Origin: JBDIVL01 sp039794405
GTDB taxonomy: Bacteria > Planctomycetota > Brocadiia > Brocadiales > Brocadiaceae
Assembly (NCBI GenBank): GCA_039794405.1
Contig: JBDIVL010000024.1
Span: 5,665-69,664 of the forward strand
Length of the DNA: 64,000 nt
Direction of reading: 5' to 3'
The position numbers and the translations under genes are program-made. Position 1 is the stretch's first letter; each line of letters starts with the position of its first letter. Below the pieces are notes generated by a model. The model saw only the letters and a program-made list of their open reading frames with translations, was not told the DNA's origin and did not search any database. Below are positions 55,570-64,000 of the stretch, piece after piece.

Positions 55570-56098
55570 GACGGAGGTTCGAGGTCAAGTGCAAACCATT
55601 GTAGAATCGTGGCAGACATCCCCTGTGGACGTCTGAACCGGTAACCATAATTTCTAAACAGATAATTATAGTTATTGATAACTTTCGTTGTTACATGCTT
55701 CAATTTTCTTGTTGTGGATTTCATAATAAGCATACCTTATTCATCATTAATCTTAAATTTTATAGAATTATATATGGTATATAGGCAGATTTTCAAGGAA
55801 TAATTGCAACATATTGTGTATATAGTACGAAAAGGGCTTGTACAAAAAATCGGACTTGTACATTCATCTCCCATTTTTTCCCTCATAATGACATATTTTA
55901 TGGGGTTATCACCCTACTTTAGTTGATAAACAGCAAATAAATCTCCACTGTCATGATTTTTAGCATTGATTCCAGAAAAAGACCCGGGACTATTAAATAC
56001 TTGACAAACCTCCACTGTTTGCTAAAATAGCGTAGCTTTGTTATTTATCTTATGTGCTTTAGTGGGATATAATTAACTCCAGGGTAAAGGAAAATACT
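55570..56098. other. Intergenic region with the gap-pgk promoter
   Basis: A possible 88-codon frame on the minus strand (to 55733) has no recognisable content. CTCCACTGT occurs twice (near 55943 and 56010), the second copy within the promoter spacer. Confidence 0.5.
56001..56028 (+). promoter_or_regulatory. Predicted promoter of gap-pgk
   Basis: TTGACA, 16 bases, TAAAAT, about 70 bases before the gap ATG. The spacer carries CTCCACTGT, repeated about 65 bases upstream, a possible activator or repressor site. Confidence 0.55.
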
Positions 56099-57100
56099 AT
56101 GGCTATTAGGTTGGGTATAAACGGTTTTGGAAGGATTGGAAGAAACGTCTTTCGTGTAATTGCCAAAAGAGGAGGCATTGATGTCTTGGCCATTAACGAT
56201 CTAGCTGATTCAAAATCGTTAGCAATGTTATTAAAATATGATTCAGTACACGGTAAATTTCAGGGAACAATTGAGGCAAAAGAAAAATCCTTGATTGTAA
56301 ATGGCAAAGAAGTTGCCTTGCTTATGGAAAAAGACCCTTCTCAATTGCCGTGGAAATCCCTTGGTGTTGATATTGTAGTAGAGTCAACCGGGATATTTAC
56401 CTCACGAGCAGAATGTGCAAAACACCTGGACGCAGGGGCAAAAAAAGTCATACTCTCTGCACCGGCTAAAGATAAAGTTGACGCCACAGTTGTTGTCGGT
56501 GTCAATCATAAAAACCTTAAACCAGAACATAAAATTATCTCTAACGCCTCATGCACAACGAATTGCTTAGCGCCTTTAGCAAAGATCGTACACGATAATT
56601 TTGGGATTGAGAGAGGACTTATGACAACAATTCACGCATATACAAATGACCAGCGTGTGATTGACCTTATGCATAAAGACCCAAGAAGGGCAAGGGCAGC
56701 AGCAATGAACATCATCCCAACGACAACAGGAGCAGCCAAGGCCATCGGGGAAGTAATTCCAGCGCTGAAAGGTAAGCTAGATGGATTATCTATGCGTGTA
56801 CCTGTCCCCAATGGTTCTGTAACAGACTTCATTGTAACAGTATCAAAAGATATTACCATAGAAGATGTTAATGCAGCCATGAAAAGAGCTGCTGAAGGTG
56901 AATTGAAAGGTATTTTAGAATACAGCGAAGACCCTATTGTGTCTTCTGATATTATAGGAAACACCCACTCAAGTATCTTCGATTCAACGTTAACCTATGT
57001 AATTGATAAACGTATGGCAAAAGTAGTATCCTGGTATGATAATGAATGGGGCTTTTCCAATCGTATGGTAGATCTTATCATATTGCTCGCTTCTCTCTAA
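56099..57100 (+). CDS. gap: Glyceraldehyde-3-phosphate dehydrogenase
   Basis: Interconverts glyceraldehyde-3-phosphate and 1,3-bisphosphoglycerate. 333 residues, type I. NAD-binding INGFGRIGRNVFR, catalytic C152 in SNASCTTNCLAPLAK, and the C-terminal SWYDNEWGFSNRMVDL are intact. A promoter and a good AAAGGA site lie upstream. Followed by pgk and rpe, so glycolysis/gluconeogenesis and pentose interconversion genes are grouped. Confidence 0.97.
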   Translation: MAIRLGINGFGRIGRNVFRVIAKRGGIDVLAINDLADSKSLAMLLKYDSVHGKFQGTIEAKEKSLIVNGKEVALLMEKDPSQLPWKSLGVDIVVESTGIFTSRAECAKHLDAGAKKVILSAPAKDKVDATVVVGVNHKNLKPEHKIISNASCTTNCLAPLAKIVHDNFGIERGLMTTIHAYTNDQRVIDLMHKDPRRARAAAMNIIPTTTGAAKAIGEVIPALKGKLDGLSMRVPVPNGSVTDFIVTVSKDITIEDVNAAMKRAAEGELKGILEYSEDPIVSSDIIGNTHSSIFDSTLTYVIDKRMAKVVSWYDNEWGFSNRMVDLIILLASL

Positions 57101-57176
57101 CGAGATAATATTTCTCTTGTAGAAACCAGCCTTATTTACCTAAATCTACATAAACCTCTTTTATTGATAATTAACT

Positions 57177-58403
57177 ATGAACAAACTATTTATAAAAGAT
57201 ATAGATGTGAGAAAAAAAAGGGTTATGGTTCGAACGGATTACAATGTACCATTAGACGAAGACGGGAATATTACCGATGATACCAGGATAAGAGCAACCT
57301 TGCCAACAATTAACTATTTGTTAGACGAAAAGGCAAAGGTAATTATTGCTTCCCATTTAGGAAGACCCGAAGGCAAAGTAAATCCCAAGTATAGCCTGAA
57401 GCCAGCAGCAAGAAGACTACAGCGATTCCTCAATGAAAAAGTAAGGGTAATTATGGCTGATGACTGCACCGGCTCAAAGACAGAACAACAGATCAATGAG
57501 ATGCAGTACGGCGATGTACTTGTCCTGGAGAATTTAAGATTTTATCCCGGGGAAGAAAAGAACGATCCATCCTTTGCAAAAGAGTTAGCCAGTTTGTGCG
57601 ATGTATTCATTCAGGATGCCTTTGGGAACTGTCACAGGAAGCATGCATCGATGGTCGGCATTGATAATATTGTACCATCCGCAGCTGGATTCTTGCTCAA
57701 AAAAGAAATAGATTATTTTGAGAAGGCAGTCAACAATCCCATGCGGCCTGTCGTTGCACTGCTTGGTGGCGCAAAGGTTTCTGATAAAATAAAGATAATT
57801 GAAAATTTAGCTAAAAAGATGGATAAAATCCTCATTGGGGGAGCAATGGCATTTACCTTCCTCAAATCACAGGGCTTTGGTATCGGCAGATCCTTGGTTG
57901 AGGATAGTATGCTCAATGTGGTAAAAAATTTAATGGATATTTCAAAAAAAAATGGTACAAAGTTATATCTCCCAGTAGATTTTGTCGTTGCTGAAAATTT
58001 CGATGGCCGCGCAGAAACAAAAGTTGTCCCTTTTCAGGAAATACCGGAAAAATGGATGGCCTTAGATATTGGACCAGCAACAACAAAACTATTTGCCGAG
58101 GCACTTCAAGATGCAAAAACTATCTTATGGAATGGCCCCATGGGGGCGTTCGAGTTTGACGCGTTTAGCCGGGGAACATACGCAATGGTGGATACAGTAA
58201 CCAGCTCACACGCCTCAACAATCGTAGGAGGGGGTGACACCGATATGGCATTTCACAAATCAGGAAAAACCCACGAAGTATCATTTATCTCCACAGGTGG
58301 TGGAGCGTTTCTCAAGTTATTAGAGGGTGGAGAGCTCCCCGGAGTGGCATCCCTATCAGACCGCAGGGTAAATGCAAGAGGTACCACATCTTCACCATCC
58401 TAA
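57177..58403 (+). CDS. pgk: Phosphoglycerate kinase
   Basis: Transfers phosphate between 1,3-bisphosphoglycerate and ADP. 408 residues. The N-terminal substrate motif reads VRTDYNVPLDEDGNITDDTR, where the usual form is VRVDFNVP; HLGRPEGK and the nucleotide-binding GGAKVSDKI and GGGDTD segments are intact. A slight tail (RRVNARGTTSSPS) extends beyond many homologues. 76 bases after gap, same strand. Confidence 0.96.
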   Translation: MNKLFIKDIDVRKKRVMVRTDYNVPLDEDGNITDDTRIRATLPTINYLLDEKAKVIIASHLGRPEGKVNPKYSLKPAARRLQRFLNEKVRVIMADDCTGSKTEQQINEMQYGDVLVLENLRFYPGEEKNDPSFAKELASLCDVFIQDAFGNCHRKHASMVGIDNIVPSAAGFLLKKEIDYFEKAVNNPMRPVVALLGGAKVSDKIKIIENLAKKMDKILIGGAMAFTFLKSQGFGIGRSLVEDSMLNVVKNLMDISKKNGTKLYLPVDFVVAENFDGRAETKVVPFQEIPEKWMALDIGPATTKLFAEALQDAKTILWNGPMGAFEFDAFSRGTYAMVDTVTSSHASTIVGGGDTDMAFHKSGKTHEVSFISTGGGAFLKLLEGGELPGVASLSDRRVNARGTTSSPS

Positions 58404-58634
58404 CCAGGATGAACTGGAAGAGTAACCATGGAAACACGGAACAGAATATATACAGTCGTTCAGAAGATAGACGACAAGCCACAGACATCTGTGTTTTGCC
58501 ATCTGTTTTTCTGTGTTCCCGTTCTCCCGTGCCTCTGTGATTTTGGGATTGAGAGGTGAGAGAGAAGCATTTTTCCCTTATTTCATACTTTCTTATAATT
58601 CAACTTTAAATAATCCATAAAGAGTAAAAACAGT
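58404..58634. other. Spacer between pgk and rpe with repeat words
   Basis: Starts with AACCAGGATGAACTGGAAGA, a variant of the word near 40301 and 62629, and contains several TCTGTG/CACAGA words. There is no gene. It could hold a separate rpe promoter. Confidence 0.4.
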
Positions 58635-59387
58635 ATGCAGCCAACAACGAAAATTTCAGCATCCATCCTTGCGGCTAACTCCGTACGCCTTGAGGATGAA
58701 ATCAAAAAGGTAGAAATGGCCGGTGTCGATTTGATCCATATAGACGTTATGGATGGCCATTTTGTCCCAAACATCACCATGGGTCCCTTCATTGTAGAAG
58801 GAATAAAACGTATTACACAGATACCGTTAGACATCCACCTGATGATTGAGAATCCTGAACGCTATATCGGTGCATTTGCAGAAGTGGCAGGAAGCGGTGA
58901 TTTAATAACCTTTCATGTAGAGACTGCAAAAAATCCGGAAGAAGTTATCTCATTAATCAAGAATACCGGCTTAAAGGCCAGTGTATCACTTAATCCAGAT
59001 ACCCCAACCAGAACGGTTGAGAATCTCCTGGATATGGTTGATATGGTACTGGTAATGTCTGTATACCCGGGCTTTGCCGGTCAAAAATTTATACCAGGCG
59101 TTTTACCAAAGATTGCAAAATTGCGCAGCATGGCACCGGATAAAGTGGACATAGAAGTAGATGGCGGTATAACAACAGAAAACGTTGCCGAAGTTGTCCG
59201 GCAAGGGGCAAATGTAATCGTTGCCGCATCTGCAATTTTTAAAGCAAACGACCCTTGCAGTGCAACAAAAACCCTTAAACAAATAGCAGAGCAAGCGGCC
59301 AGAAAGAAATACGATAATACCACAAATTATGACCAAGTTACCACCCTTTTGTCATCTCCATCAACAGGAGACAAAGAAGTAGAATAA
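58635..59387 (+). CDS. rpe: Ribulose-phosphate 3-epimerase
   Basis: Interconverts ribulose-5- and xylulose-5-phosphate. 250 residues, TIM barrel: SASILAANSVRLEDEI, HIDVMDGHFVPNITMG with metal ligands, DIHLMIENPERY, MSVYPGFAGQKF and EVDGGITTENV. A polar tail of about 25 residues exceeds the typical length. The function could serve the oxidative pentose-phosphate pathway or carbon fixation; no other such gene is beside it. Confidence 0.96.
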   Translation: MQPTTKISASILAANSVRLEDEIKKVEMAGVDLIHIDVMDGHFVPNITMGPFIVEGIKRITQIPLDIHLMIENPERYIGAFAEVAGSGDLITFHVETAKNPEEVISLIKNTGLKASVSLNPDTPTRTVENLLDMVDMVLVMSVYPGFAGQKFIPGVLPKIAKLRSMAPDKVDIEVDGGITTENVAEVVRQGANVIVAASAIFKANDPCSATKTLKQIAEQAARKKYDNTTNYDQVTTLLSSPSTGDKEVE

Positions 59388-59599
59388 AATATGAAAAAGT
59401 AAAAAATAACTTGTTTTTTGATGAAAAGTTTATAAACTATTTAAGAGTTATTTTGGTAGCGAAGCATCAATAAATAGCGACTGATTCAAAATTGTGTATA
59501 AAATAATCCTTTACATTTGAGAAGATTATTCGAGGTAACGTACCAGGAATTATTTATTGATATGCGCTGTTCTTTCTAAAGAAAAGAGTCCTCTAACAG
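59388..59599. other. Spacer before accD
   Basis: Nothing recognised beyond AT-rich sequence. Confidence 0.4.
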
Positions 59600-60433
59600 A
59601 TGGGGTATTATTCAATGGTTTTTTTCAGAAAAAAGAAGGATATGCCCGATGGATTATGGGTTCGCTGCGACGGTTGTAAGGGGGTAATATATAAAAAAAC
59701 CGTTGAAGAAAGAATGTTTGTTTGTCCGGAATGCAACTACCATTTTCGGATATTTTGCAGAGACCGCCTGAAATTCCTGCTTGATGAGGGAAGCTTTGAA
59801 GAGTTATGGCCGGATATGTCACCATGCGACCCGTTAAATTTTTGTGACCGGATTAACTATCCTGAAAGAGTTGTAACGGAACAGCAAAAGACAGGCCTCA
59901 AGGAAGCGATAATTGTTGGAAAAGGAAAGATTGATGGCAGAGAGGTAATGATCGGAATCACAGATCCTAATTTTATCATGGGGAGCATGGGTTCTGTGGT
60001 GGGTGAGAAGATCGCCCGTATCGCAGAAAAGGCAACGGTTTTAAAACTGCCCTTAATCATTATTTCAGGTTCAGGTGGGGGCGCTCGCATGCATGAAGGT
60101 GTTTATTCTCTCATGCAAATGGTAAAAACCAGTGCTGCAATAGCGCGATTTAAAGAGGCGGGTGGCCTCTACATATCAATATTGACAGACCCTTCCTTGG
60201 GTGGTGTAATGGCCAGTTTCGCCTCTCTGGCGGACATCACCATAGCAGAGCCTAAGGCCTTAATAGGTTTTGCTGGTCCAAGAGTTATTCAGGAAACAAT
60301 AAAACGATCACTCCCTAAGGGATTTCAGACAGCTGAATTTCTGTTAGAACATGGCTTTTTAGATATGATTGTCTATCGTCAGGACATGAAAAAAGAATTG
60401 TCCCGATTAATTTGGTATTTACAGGCAGTATAA
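59600..60433 (+). CDS. accD: Acetyl-CoA carboxylase carboxyltransferase subunit beta
   Basis: Part of the enzyme that makes malonyl-CoA for fatty acid synthesis. 277 residues: an N-terminal zinc ribbon with four Cys (VRCDGCKGVIY and FVCPECNYHF) and a crotonase-fold carboxyltransferase domain (IISGSGGGARMHEG, MASFASLADITIAEPKALIGFAGPRVI, read in parts). The start is ATG 59600 or ATG 59615. accA is not in the window. The tRNA-Asn gene follows 12 bases after the stop. Confidence 0.95.
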   Translation: MGYYSMVFFRKKKDMPDGLWVRCDGCKGVIYKKTVEERMFVCPECNYHFRIFCRDRLKFLLDEGSFEELWPDMSPCDPLNFCDRINYPERVVTEQQKTGLKEAIIVGKGKIDGREVMIGITDPNFIMGSMGSVVGEKIARIAEKATVLKLPLIIISGSGGGARMHEGVYSLMQMVKTSAAIARFKEAGGLYISILTDPSLGGVMASFASLADITIAEPKALIGFAGPRVIQETIKRSLPKGFQTAEFLLEHGFLDMIVYRQDMKKELSRLIWYLQAV

Positions 60434-60445
60434 TTATCAAAAAAT

Positions 60446-60520
60446 TCCCCTGTAGCTCAATGGTAGAGTAGCCGGCTGTTAACCGGTTGGTTGTAGGTTC
60501 GAATCCTACCGGGGGAGCCA
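60446..60520 (+). tRNA. tRNA-Asn (anticodon GTT)
   Basis: Full cloverleaf by eye: acceptor TCCCCTG/CGGGGGA with one T-G pair, D stem GCTC/GAGT (one wobble), anticodon stem GCCGG/CCGGT around CTGTTAA, T arm GTAGG-TTCGAAT-CCTAC, discriminator G and an encoded CCA. The anticodon GTT reads Asn codons. Confidence 0.97.
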
Positions 60521-60530
60521 ATTTGAAAGA

Positions 60531-60570
60531 GAAAGCCCTTCGGCAATGATGCTGAAGGGCTTTCTGTATT
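60531..60570 (+). terminator. Rho-independent-type terminator after tRNA-Asn
   Basis: Stem GAAAGCCCTTCGGC/GCTGAAGGGCTTTC of 14 pairs with one G-T pair around AATGAT. The T-run after the stem is short and interrupted (TGTATTT), so strength is uncertain. Confidence 0.7.
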
Positions 60571-60599
60571 TAGGGCAAAAACTTATGTCATTCAGGATG

Positions 60600-61026
60600 T
60601 AGTTCGAAGCAATAAATTTTAAGATTTAGCCTTGCCTTTATTATCCGCTCTAATATTTCGAAGGTTATGGAAGGTCAAACGGTAATAGTCCGCTTTGATC
60701 TACCTTTAAAGCTTATCTATTTTCCTAAGAATGTCTTCTTCACAGGCAAAAGACCTCTTTTGTACCTTTTGAGATGATTTACTCAGTTTCTTGAGTTCCT
60801 TTTCAGTTTCAAAACCCCTTCTTTTTGCTTCAAAAGAGCCGGTGATTCCATTACCAAAAATCTCACTGCCTTTGTCTTTTCTCCCCGACACGCTATCTTA
60901 TAGACATAAGGAATAACATCGTATAAGATGCCATCCCTTAAAATTGTACTTTCCCAACGGATCAAGATTTAATACCTACCCCCTTATTTCTTGATTAAAA
61001 GTTCATTAGGAGAGGTTTTATTACTG
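60600..61026. other. Repeat/relic region right of tRNA-Asn
   Basis: No intact gene. Two overlapping minus-strand frames (60706-60965) look like one transposase fragment broken by a frameshift; the rest is featureless. Confidence 0.45.
60706..60965 (-). pseudogene. Possible IS1634-type transposase fragment
   Basis: Two frames joined by a shift encode YVYKIACRGEKTK and then RRGFETEKELKKLSKSSQ with RSFACEEDILRKID. Middle parts of IS1634-like (IS4 superfamily) transposases have a similar Lys-rich helix followed by FACEEDA. Only this short region remains, so the call is tentative. Confidence 0.35.
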
Positions 61027-62088
61027 TCACTCAAAATTATTGCAACCTGTGTTTACAATGCCCAATTTCTTTCGCCACTTTCTATCCTGCTTCGGCAATT
61101 TCAATACTTGAAATTTGTCGAGAGGGATTCCGCTGAGTTCTGGATAGTCTTCATCAGGCAGCAAACCTTCGTAAGGATTAGTCTGTACACTGCGCGGATC
61201 AACGGCATAAATGCCTATGCCGCTTTCACCTCCGTTATCCACTAAGTACATACCATACACTTGCAGGGCCCTGGCAATAGTTTGTTCAGCAGGTGTTAAG
61301 TTAAGAACATCTAAGTCGAGCGAAGGATCCAAGCGCAGCCTTGCCCCTTCAGGCAAGGCCGTTTTACTTCTCATGGTGCCATCAGAATCAGTTGCCGGTT
61401 TAACGGGTCCGCCTCTTTTCGTATAAGGATAAGCAAAAACCAAAGCATGCCCGATATTGCCTTTTTTCAATTCATCCGGCCAAATAAGTCCACCCAAAAA
61501 TGCAAAACCGGAACCCCGGGTAGATACACCGGTAGGATAAACTCCATCAGAATCCATGCTGATCGCATTGGCCCAGCTTGCCACCCATTTGCCGTTTACT
61601 AAACGCATTTGCCAAAAATCATATTCACAGCGTGTATCCAGATCCAACACAATCATATTGTTATCCTGGTCGGAATCTTCACCACACCCCTCCGGCGTGA
61701 TAAATCCATCCGTATCATTGCCCGGCTCAGCCCATTCAGGGATTGGCACGTTCAGGAGCTTAGTAATACCTATTTCCCAAAATTCCCCGCAAGGCAATTC
61801 AACGTCATAGCGGGAAGTGGATGACCCTGCGATATATACAGGGGAAGAATACTGTTTAAGGTTTAATAGCAAAGGTGCCGCCTTTTTAAAGGTCCTAATG
61901 TACCTGGCACTTTTCGGGTCAATTTCAGCATCCACATCTATCGGCTGATTAAAGGGACTATCGCTTGAATACAGCTTTAAACCGGAGAAATCAGGCAGTG
62001 ATGCAGGTTTTTCCGCATAGGCAGAAACCATCCCCAAAACCAAAAACACCAATGTAGCTAATGCCATTCTTTGTAGAATGATTTTCAT
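61027..62088 (-). CDS. Secreted protein of unknown function
   Basis: 353 residues from the ATG at 62088, chosen for its GGAG site and the signal peptide it opens (LATLVFLVLGMVSAYA); the frame runs on to 62277 without support. The mature part begins YSSDSPFNQPIDVDAEIDP, a pattern I associate with uncharacterised secreted proteins of soil and marine bacteria. DSDQDNNMIVLDLDTRCEYDFW and the repeated Trp/Gly segments suggest a carbohydrate- or surface-related beta-rich fold, but no enzyme motif is seen. Confidence 0.75.
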   Translation of the reverse strand: MKIILQRMALATLVFLVLGMVSAYAEKPASLPDFSGLKLYSSDSPFNQPIDVDAEIDPKSARYIRTFKKAAPLLLNLKQYSSPVYIAGSSTSRYDVELPCGEFWEIGITKLLNVPIPEWAEPGNDTDGFITPEGCGEDSDQDNNMIVLDLDTRCEYDFWQMRLVNGKWVASWANAISMDSDGVYPTGVSTRGSGFAFLGGLIWPDELKKGNIGHALVFAYPYTKRGGPVKPATDSDGTMRSKTALPEGARLRLDPSLDLDVLNLTPAEQTIARALQVYGMYLVDNGGESGIGIYAVDPRSVQTNPYEGLLPDEDYPELSGIPLDKFQVLKLPKQDRKWRKKLGIVNTGCNNFE

Positions 62089-62964
62089 AACTGTCTCCTT
62101 TCCTGTGTGCTGTATGGATAATATGAAGTTGATTTTTTTTGAGGTGGTATTAAAACAAAAACGAAGAATATTACAAGCCTTTTTCACTAAAGGTCTTGAC
62201 ACAATACTGAAATTATCATTTATAATGGTTCGATGCCAATAGAAACCAGGCATAGCAAACTTTATTGTTGTTGACATTTATAGTAATTTCCGTTTGCAAA
62301 AGATGTCACAATGCAATCTATCATTATAATTCATCATTCCCGTTGACTACGTACCGCGGTAAGGATAAAAAATATTAACCCATAATGGTTATGGCTAGTA
62401 GTTTGCGGTATTTCCCCATTAATAATTAACACTTTGGGGTGTTTATTATAGTGATATCAAAATAAAATGTCACATAGCATAGCAAGTTTTGTCAGAAAAT
62501 ACAGGGTTTCTAAAGACTATAAAAGCAACATTTTGTTTTTACATTACTATAGAAGAGTTTTAGACCTCTACAGATATCAACTCGATAATTGGATAATTGT
62601 ATTAATTTAGTTTTTTGAGAAACGTATTACCTAACCCGAATGAGTTGGAAGAGTAACCAAATGGGATTTACGATTTGGGATTTAAAAAATCGTAATTCGT
62701 AAATCTTTGGAAGATACTATAAGCTCCGTAGGAGCAACCTGTTTGTAGATAGGATACCATAACAGATATCAGCTCCGTCAGGAGCGACCTGTTTACCTAC
62801 CAATCATATACAGGTCGCTCCTAATAGAGCTATTTACCTATTGAATTTTATTAGGCTACAAACAGATCGCCCCTAACGGGGCTACATTGTTTTTTATATC
62901 CTCACGGATTTTTCAAAAAACTAAAATGTTACAGGTAATTTAGGTAAGAGAAGGGTTATCAATT
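62089..62964. other. Long repeat-bearing intergenic region
   Basis: Nearly 900 bases without a gene. On the plus strand TTGACA and TATAAT occur at 62196 and 62221 with a 19-base gap, perhaps a weak promoter with no gene behind it. Near 62629 the word CCTAACCCGAATGAGTTGG recurs, and a nested palindrome of four related units lies at 62723-62884. Confidence 0.55.
62723..62884. repeat. Nested cruciform of four GCTCCG...GACCTG units
   Basis: Units at 62723 and 62772 (GCTCCGTAGGAGCAACCTG, GCTCCGTCAGGAGCGACCTG) run forward; units near 62811 and 62859 run in reverse (ACAGGTCGCTCC..., ACAGATCGCCCCTAACGGGG). Unit 1 pairs with 4 and unit 2 with 3, giving a two-level stem. Confidence 0.75.
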
Positions 62965-63880
62965 ATGAGAGACAAAACAATCAATGGCATTAAAAAAATA
63001 TCATACACCGTTCACAACTCAAAAGACTTAGATCCTCTTATAAAACAAATTCATGATGCACGTTATGTACTCCTTGGAGAAGCATCGCACGGAACCCCTG
63101 AGTATTATAAATGGCGCACAGAGATTAGTAAGCGGCTAATTACCGAAAAGGGATTTTCGTTTATTGCAGTAGAGGGTGACTGGCCTGACTGCTATTGAGT
63201 AAATCGGTTTATCAAGGAATATCCTGATGCTGGTAAAAGTGCATATGAAGTACTTCATGTTTTCTCCCGTTGGCCAACCTGGATGTGGGCAAACCATGAA
63301 ATTGTAGAACTTGTGGAATGGCTTAAAGAATATAATAGTACCATACCAGAGAACAGAAAAGCGGGTTTCTACGGACTGGATGTATACAGCCTGTGGGATT
63401 CTATGAGGGCAATTATTGATTATCTACGAAAGATTGACGGAGATCTTATAAAGACAGCACTAAAGGCATATGAGTGTTTCGAACCATACCATGAAGATAT
63501 TGAGGAATATCAAGGGCTACCGCTTTTGTACCCACTTCTTGTGAGCATGAGGTCGTCGAGTTACTCTCAAAAATACAAAAAGAGCAGCCTCAATACAAGT
63601 ATGATGGACGGGAAGCAGGTTTCAATATCGAACAAAATGCACTCGTGGCAAAAAATGCCGAGAAGTATTACCGTACTATGATTTATGGGGAACCGGATCA
63701 TGGAATATCCGGGATTCCCATATGGCTGAGACGTTGGAGCGGTTAATAAACTTTTTCGGGCCAAATGCAAAAGGAATCGTTTGGGCGCATAATACTCACA
63801 TTGGCGATGCATGCTTTACTGATATGGCAGATGTTGGAGAGTTCAATATAGGACAATTGATTCGAGAACGACATAGAGCG
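62965..63880 (+). pseudogene. Broken erythromycin-esterase-family gene
   Basis: The N-terminal part (LLGEASHGTPEYYKWRTEIS; FIAVEGDWPDCY) is the family's catalytic-site opening. It is then interrupted by an in-frame TGA at 63196, where relatives usually continue with an R or W. The frame resumes (WANHEIVELVEWLKEYN, YGLDVYSLWDSM), shifts near 63530 into PTSCEHEVVELL, and shifts again near 63690 into SWNIRDSHMAETLERL and WAHNTHIGDA. The 3' end is cut off by the IS5-type element. Three lesions plus truncation make this a clear pseudogene. Intact relatives are about 400 or more residues; most are of unknown substrate. Confidence 0.9.
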
Positions 63881-63882
63881 TG

Positions 63883-64000
63883 TTATGCACTTTGAAATAT
63901 CACCTCAGCAAATCTTCTTAGCATAAGTATGGCGAAAGCAAGGAAATGAAGGCCAGACAATACTTCAGGCAATCGCTCATAATCCCTTACGAGTCTTCTG
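63883..64000 (-). mobile_element. IS5-type transposase, 3' end (runs off the right edge)
   Basis: The minus-strand frame from the right edge reads RRLVRDYERLPEVLSGLHFL and LMLRRF, the conserved C-terminal end of IS5-family transposases (DDE type), then a stop at 63883. It overlaps the last codons of the broken esterase frame, so the element inserted there. Its own end should lie at about 63865-63885. Confidence 0.85.

Noticed and set aside
55467..55733. 88-codon minus-strand gene
   Set aside because: No recognisable content, and it overlaps the DUF2156 frame; possibly disturbed 5' sequence, not a gene I can support.
62196..62226. Promoter for a small RNA
   Set aside because: TTGACA and TATAAT are present, but the 19-base gap is long and no transcript structure or gene follows.
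1..64000. CRISPR array
   Set aside because: No regularly spaced direct repeats with unique spacers were seen; the repeats present are palindromic intergenic units.

Overview
The window looks like part of a low-GC (about 40%, judged by eye) Gram-negative genome, most plausibly an anammox planctomycete of the Brocadia/Kuenenia/Jettenia type. This is inferred from the gene set: an Amt channel, hopanoid genes (shc, hpnH, an hpnG-like gene), lpxK, a def-fmt-DUF116-rsmB operon, hydrogenase-4 remains, and long repeat-rich gaps. No hydrazine or ladderane marker is present, so the lineage is not proven.

Layout. 1-3143: end of a type I restriction-modification locus (hsdM partial, hsdS) and a truncated XRE/ImmA-type gene. 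3314-9309 (minus): CzcA/CusA-type RND metal pump and its His-rich adaptor, split by a small four-helix-bundle gene flanked by inverted repeats, plus a His-rich exported protein. 9744-17205 (plus): outer-membrane barrel protein, ChrB-type protein, a 99-residue unknown, an MFS carrier and a complete Fe(III)-type ABC importer. 17206-25799: transposase remnant, secreted fungalysin/thermolysin-like peptidase, TPR protein, ammonium channel and squalene-hopene cyclase, all minus. 26321-31195: histone-deacetylase-like hydrolase, rpsT, and def-fmt-DUF116-rsmB. 31328-37675: pyruvate kinase, hpnH, hpnG-like gene, purE, mtnA and a lipoprotein. 38290-48901: thiD, HNH nuclease, lpxK, an 8Fe ferredoxin, a deoxyhypusine-synthase-like protein, an endonuclease III relative, pyrC, a YacP-like NYN protein, a VanZ-like protein and a very large B12/radical-SAM protein. 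48914-55569 (minus): ion transporter, MFS carrier, glutamate dehydrogenase, remains of a hydrogenase-4/formate-hydrogenlyase operon and a DUF2156 protein. 56099-60520: gap-pgk-rpe, accD and tRNA-Asn. 60521-64000: degraded insertion-sequence remains, a secreted protein, a broken erythromycin-esterase-family gene, and the 3' end of an IS5-type transposase running in from the right edge.

How the genes fit together. The central-metabolism genes (gap, pgk, rpe, pyk, accD, pyrC, purE, mtnA, thiD, gdhA) are intact and scattered, as expected for an autotroph with few large operons. shc, hpnH and the hpnG-like gene give cyclisation and side-chain steps of hopanoid synthesis. Metal handling forms an accessory block at 3-17 kb.

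The least ordinary content is (i) a decayed group-4 hydrogenase operon at 53.26-54.12 kb, reduced to three fragments by deletion and frameshift, and (ii) a modular family of palindromic intergenic elements. In the latter, similar flanks enclose hairpins whose stems differ in sequence but stay self-complementary. I found no CRISPR array and no convincing new defence system; the oddest intact genes are the 964-residue radical-SAM protein and the ferredoxin/DHS-like/endonuclease III-like cluster.
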